A stretch of DNA of 8,106 nt from Candidatus Omnitrophota bacterium (lineage in GTDB: Bacteria; Omnitrophota; Gorgyraeia; Gygaellales; Profunditerraquicolaceae), in the NCBI GenBank assembly GCA_016931435.1, contig JAFGET010000100.1, forward strand, positions 1 through 8,106, given 5' to 3'. Position 1 is the first letter of the stretch; the number at the start of each line of letters is the position of its first letter. Positions 6,413 through 8,106 of this stretch are shown piece after piece. Made by a program: the position numbers and the translations under genes. The notes under the pieces are model-generated. The model saw nothing but the letters and a program-made list of their open reading frames with translations, was not told the DNA's origin and ran no database searches.

Positions 6413-6919
6413 TTATTTACCCACCTTTCCTGAGGCTACCCAGGAATCCACGGTCTTGCGCTCAAACCTCCACGCCTCTCCTTCTTTAGCCCCTGGGATC
6501 TTCCCGGAATTCGCCCAATCTAATATCGAATTCAAATCGACTTCCAAATAACGGGAAAGTTCTTCGGCATTTAAAAAATCATGCAGCATATTGCATCTAC
6601 CTTCTAAAATAGCGCCTTCTGCCACATTCAGTTTTGTAGGGAATATATCTCCTTCGATCATTGCCTGGGGAAGCAGCGTCAGCCTTTCCTTAGCTGTTAT
6701 TTTCCCTTTTACCCTGCCTCCGACGACAACATTATCGCCGATTATATCCGCGATGACTACCGCCGTAGCTCCGATTATCAGATTACCCTTTGTCTGCAGG
6801 TTACCTTCAAACCTGCCGTTGATACGCAAGTTTACCGGGTCCTTGAAACTTAATGTCCCTTGCATGCTGGCATCTACATCCAGAATCTTCTCTTCCATCT
6901 TCTTCTTCTGAAAAGCCAT
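6413..6919 (-). CDS. Bactofilin with a C-terminal helix-turn-helix domain
   Basis: A 168-residue protein. Residues about 13-110 form a bactofilin domain, a right-handed beta-helix that polymerises into filaments without nucleotide. It shows the repeating pattern INGRFEGNL, GNLIIGATAVVIADI, VVVGGRVKGKITAKERL, GDIFPTKLNVAEGAILEGRC. Residues about 114-163 form an HTH_17-like module (FLNAEELSRYLEV, SGKIPGAKEG, WRFERKTVDSW). Bactofilins normally end in short disordered tails, so this extra domain is unusual. I chose ATG 6919 over the TTG at 6931 because GGAGG (6925-6929) lies 5 bases before the ATG and would be inside the coding frame otherwise. It is followed after 2 bases by a gene for a related HTH with a membrane tail. 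The filament role is family knowledge; DNA binding by the HTH is inferred. Confidence 0.88.
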   Translation of the reverse strand: MAFQKKKMEEKILDVDASMQGTLSFKDPVNLRINGRFEGNLQTKGNLIIGATAVVIADIIGDNVVVGGRVKGKITAKERLTLLPQAMIEGDIFPTKLNVAEGAILEGRCNMLHDFLNAEELSRYLEVDLNSILDWANSGKIPGAKEGEAWRFERKTVDSWVASGKVGK

Positions 6920-6922
6920 ACA

Positions 6923-6929
6923 CACCTCC
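6923..6929 (-). promoter_or_regulatory. Strong ribosome binding site that fixes the bactofilin start
   Basis: The transcript reads GGAGGTG here, with GGAGG 5 bases before ATG 6919. It is the strongest ribosome site in the window. It shows that translation begins at 6919 rather than at the in-frame TTG at 6931, which would give four extra residues. A strong site after the 61-base gap suggests this gene is translated independently of mgtC. Confidence 0.8.
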
Positions 6930-6940
6930 AATTTTACCCT

Positions 6941-6959
6941 AACTTACACAGGGTACGTT
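6941..6959. repeat. Imperfect dyad in the mgtC-bactofilin gap
   Basis: AACTTAC (6941-6947) and GTACGTT (6953-6959) pair at 6 of 7 positions across a 5-base spacer. The dyad lies 22-40 bases before the bactofilin start codon in the only sizeable gap in the right half. It could be a weak operator or RNA hairpin, but is short enough to be chance. A TAAAAT at 6931-6936 resembles a -10 box, but no acceptable -35 stands at 16-18 bases. Confidence 0.25.
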
Positions 6960-6980
6960 AATCGGCCATTTCCGCGTAAC

Positions 6981-7421
6981 CTATTTTTTCCCCAGGATCA
7001 TAGTTTCGATAAATCTTAAAAAGAAAAGAACGATCAAGGCAAGCACGGTAGTAAAAAAAGCTGCGGAATAAAATCCGCACCCTATGGCAAGCCCCAAACC
7101 CGCTACCACCCAAAGGCTTGCGGCGGTAGTCAGCCCCTTTACGCTTTCCCTTTCTCTTTCGCGCATAATAGCTCCGGCTCCTAAAAAACCTATTCCGGTG
7201 ATCACGCCTGCTGCGATACGCGCCGGATCCAAAGCTACTATATTTTTATATATATCAAAAACATACATGGATGTCAACATGATAAGGCAGGAGCCAAGGC
7301 TGACCATTATATGCGTACGCAGCCCCGCTGTCCTGCGGTGGATCTGCCTTTCAAGCCCGATAAGCCCGCTTAAGACCACAGATAAAGCCAAGCGTAAGAA
7401 AATGTGGAAATCACTGACCAT
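6981..7421 (-). CDS. MgtC/SapB-family membrane protein, short form
   Basis: A 146-residue inner-membrane protein. Hydrophobic segments lie at about 6-23, 37-54, 68-86, 98-116 and 119-138. Family motifs are well kept: GLIGLERQ at 19-26, GLRTHIMVSLGS at 33-44, DPARIAAGVITGIGFLGAGAI at about 65-85, and VKGLTTAASLWVVAGLGLAIG at about 94-114. The long C-terminal cytoplasmic domain of Salmonella MgtC is absent; the protein stops shortly after the last membrane helix, as in many SapB-type members. MgtC proteins are linked to survival in low magnesium and to regulation of membrane ATPases, but most bacterial members have no proven role. The start ATG has a good purine ribosome site (GGAAGGGG, 7 bases upstream) and follows the tsaD stop by 21 bases. 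Position gives no further hint of function. Confidence 0.9.
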   Translation of the reverse strand: MVSDFHIFLRLALSVVLSGLIGLERQIHRRTAGLRTHIMVSLGSCLIMLTSMYVFDIYKNIVALDPARIAAGVITGIGFLGAGAIMRERERESVKGLTTAASLWVVAGLGLAIGCGFYSAAFFTTVLALIVLFFLRFIETMILGKK

Positions 7422-7442
7422 AATATTACCCCTTCCTTTAGC

Positions 7443-8106
7443 CTATGTTGCGGCAGACAAACCTAACCCCGAATGCTGCCCGTTTGTAAATAACCAAGAG
7501 CCGAGACCCGCAACCATAGCCGCATTATCCGTGCAAAACTCGAGTGGCGGAAACGAGACAGACACACCCTCTTTCTTTGCCTGATGAAAGAATCTTTCCC
7601 TTAAGCGGCTATTAGCGGCAACGCCTCCACCGATAATAAGCCTCGGCATTTTTTTAATCTTGCAGGCCAATAGCGATTTTTTGACCAATGCGCCGATGAC
7701 CGATTCCTGAAACGAAGCGGCAATATCGCAAGCTGCGGCATAAGGAACCCGCGAAACGGAGGAAGCGCGCGGCGATCCTCTTACATGATACAATACAGCC
7801 GTTTTTATGCCGCTAAAGCTGAAATCAAACGGATGCCTTGTGGCTGAACAGTTGAATTTTATTTTTCCCGGGTCTCCTTTTTTAGCTAAACGCTCGATAA
7901 GCGGCCCCCCGGGATAACCTAGGCCTAAGATCTTCGCTACTTTATCAAAAGACTCTCCGCAGGCGTCATCTAAAGTCGCCCCCAGGGTCTTGACCTGACC
8001 GGGATCTTTGACATAGAACAAACTCGTATGGCCACCCGATACTACCAAAGCTATCGACGGCAACGAAATACCCGGTTTATTCAAAAAATTAGCGTAAATA
8101 TGCGAG
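7443..8106 (-). CDS. tsaD: tRNA N6-adenosine threonylcarbamoyltransferase, 5'-truncated
   Basis: The frame enters from the right edge and ends at TAG 7445-7443, leaving about 220 residues of a protein that is usually 330-345; roughly the first 115-120 are outside. TsaD transfers the threonylcarbamoyl group from TC-AMP to A37 of ANN-decoding tRNAs, with TsaB and TsaE in bacteria. Visible ASKHA signatures are SHIYANFL at the edge (second His of the metal-binding HxxxH), ALVVSGGHTSL, TLDDACGESFDKVAKILGLG, YPGGP, FDFSFSGIKTAV, IIGGGVAANSRLRE and FCTDNAAMVA, with the metal-ligand aspartate in CTDN. A TTG at 8084 is not the start because conserved sequence continues upstream of it. The C-terminus is of normal length. 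Confidence 0.96.
   Translation of the reverse strand, partial: SHIYANFLNKPGISLPSIALVVSGGHTSLFYVKDPGQVKTLGATLDDACGESFDKVAKILGLGYPGGPLIERLAKKGDPGKIKFNCSATRHPFDFSFSGIKTAVLYHVRGSPRASSVSRVPYAAACDIAASFQESVIGALVKKSLLACKIKKMPRLIIGGGVAANSRLRERFFHQAKKEGVSVSFPPLEFCTDNAAMVAGLGSWLFTNGQHSGLGLSAAT

Noticed and set aside
6917..6931. TTG at 6931 as the bactofilin start
   Set aside because: The GGAGG ribosome site would then lie inside the coding frame; it is ideally spaced for ATG 6919.
6931..6959. Possible promoter before the bactofilin (TAAAAT as -10)
   Set aside because: No acceptable -35 box at 16-18 bases, and the -10 nearly abuts the ribosome site.
7084..7584. A 166-codon plus-strand frame opposite mgtC and tsaD
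   Set aside because: Its composition mirrors the antisense of conserved membrane and enzyme motifs; both minus-strand genes are secure.

Overview
The window is a single, tightly packed, co-directional run of genes. Every supported gene lies on the minus strand, so transcription runs from the right edge (8106) to the left edge (1). The organism looks like a strictly anaerobic bacterium that uses the Wood-Ljungdahl (acetyl-CoA) pathway. Both subunits of the corrinoid iron-sulfur protein (CFeSP) are present, together with a reductive activator of corrinoid proteins and a CooC-type nickel-insertion ATPase. The bactofilin, the MgtC-like membrane protein and the bacterial-type TsaD point to Bacteria rather than Archaea. 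The mixture of bactofilin, acetyl-CoA pathway genes and small MerR/excisionase-type helix-turn-helix proteins would fit an uncultured lineage such as Omnitrophota. That is only an impression; no phylogenetic marker was tested.

Right part (8106-6413), general cell biology: the C-terminal two thirds of tsaD (t6A tRNA modification), a short MgtC/SapB-family membrane protein, and a bactofilin carrying an extra C-terminal DNA-binding-type helix-turn-helix. Middle (6410-5019): a small protein with a related helix-turn-helix and one C-terminal membrane helix, then larB (first step of nickel-pincer nucleotide synthesis), overlapping by 4 bases a short FmdE-family protein.

Left part (4996-1), the acetyl-CoA pathway module: acsC (CFeSP large subunit, [4Fe-4S] and corrinoid domains), an acsV-type ASKHA activator with an N-terminal [2Fe-2S] ferredoxin domain, cooC, and acsD (CFeSP small subunit, cut by the left edge after 295 residues). 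CFeSP carries the methyl group from methyltetrahydrofolate to acetyl-CoA synthase. The activator re-reduces oxidised cob(II)amide to the active Co(I) state, and CooC matures the nickel sites of CODH and/or acetyl-CoA synthase. The catalytic CODH, acetyl-CoA synthase and methyltransferase genes are not in the window and may lie beyond the left edge.

Most gaps are 2-22 bases or are overlaps. Only two are longer: 61 bases before the bactofilin and 92 bases before acsD. The acsD gap holds a strong bulged hairpin ending 8 bases before the start codon, plus small upstream reading frames. I see no convincing promoter or rho-independent terminator, no RNA gene, no CRISPR array and no transposon. The items most worth a second look are the bactofilin-HTH fusion beside a membrane-tailed HTH protein, the larB-fmdE coupling next to a nickel/cobalt pathway, and the acsD leader.
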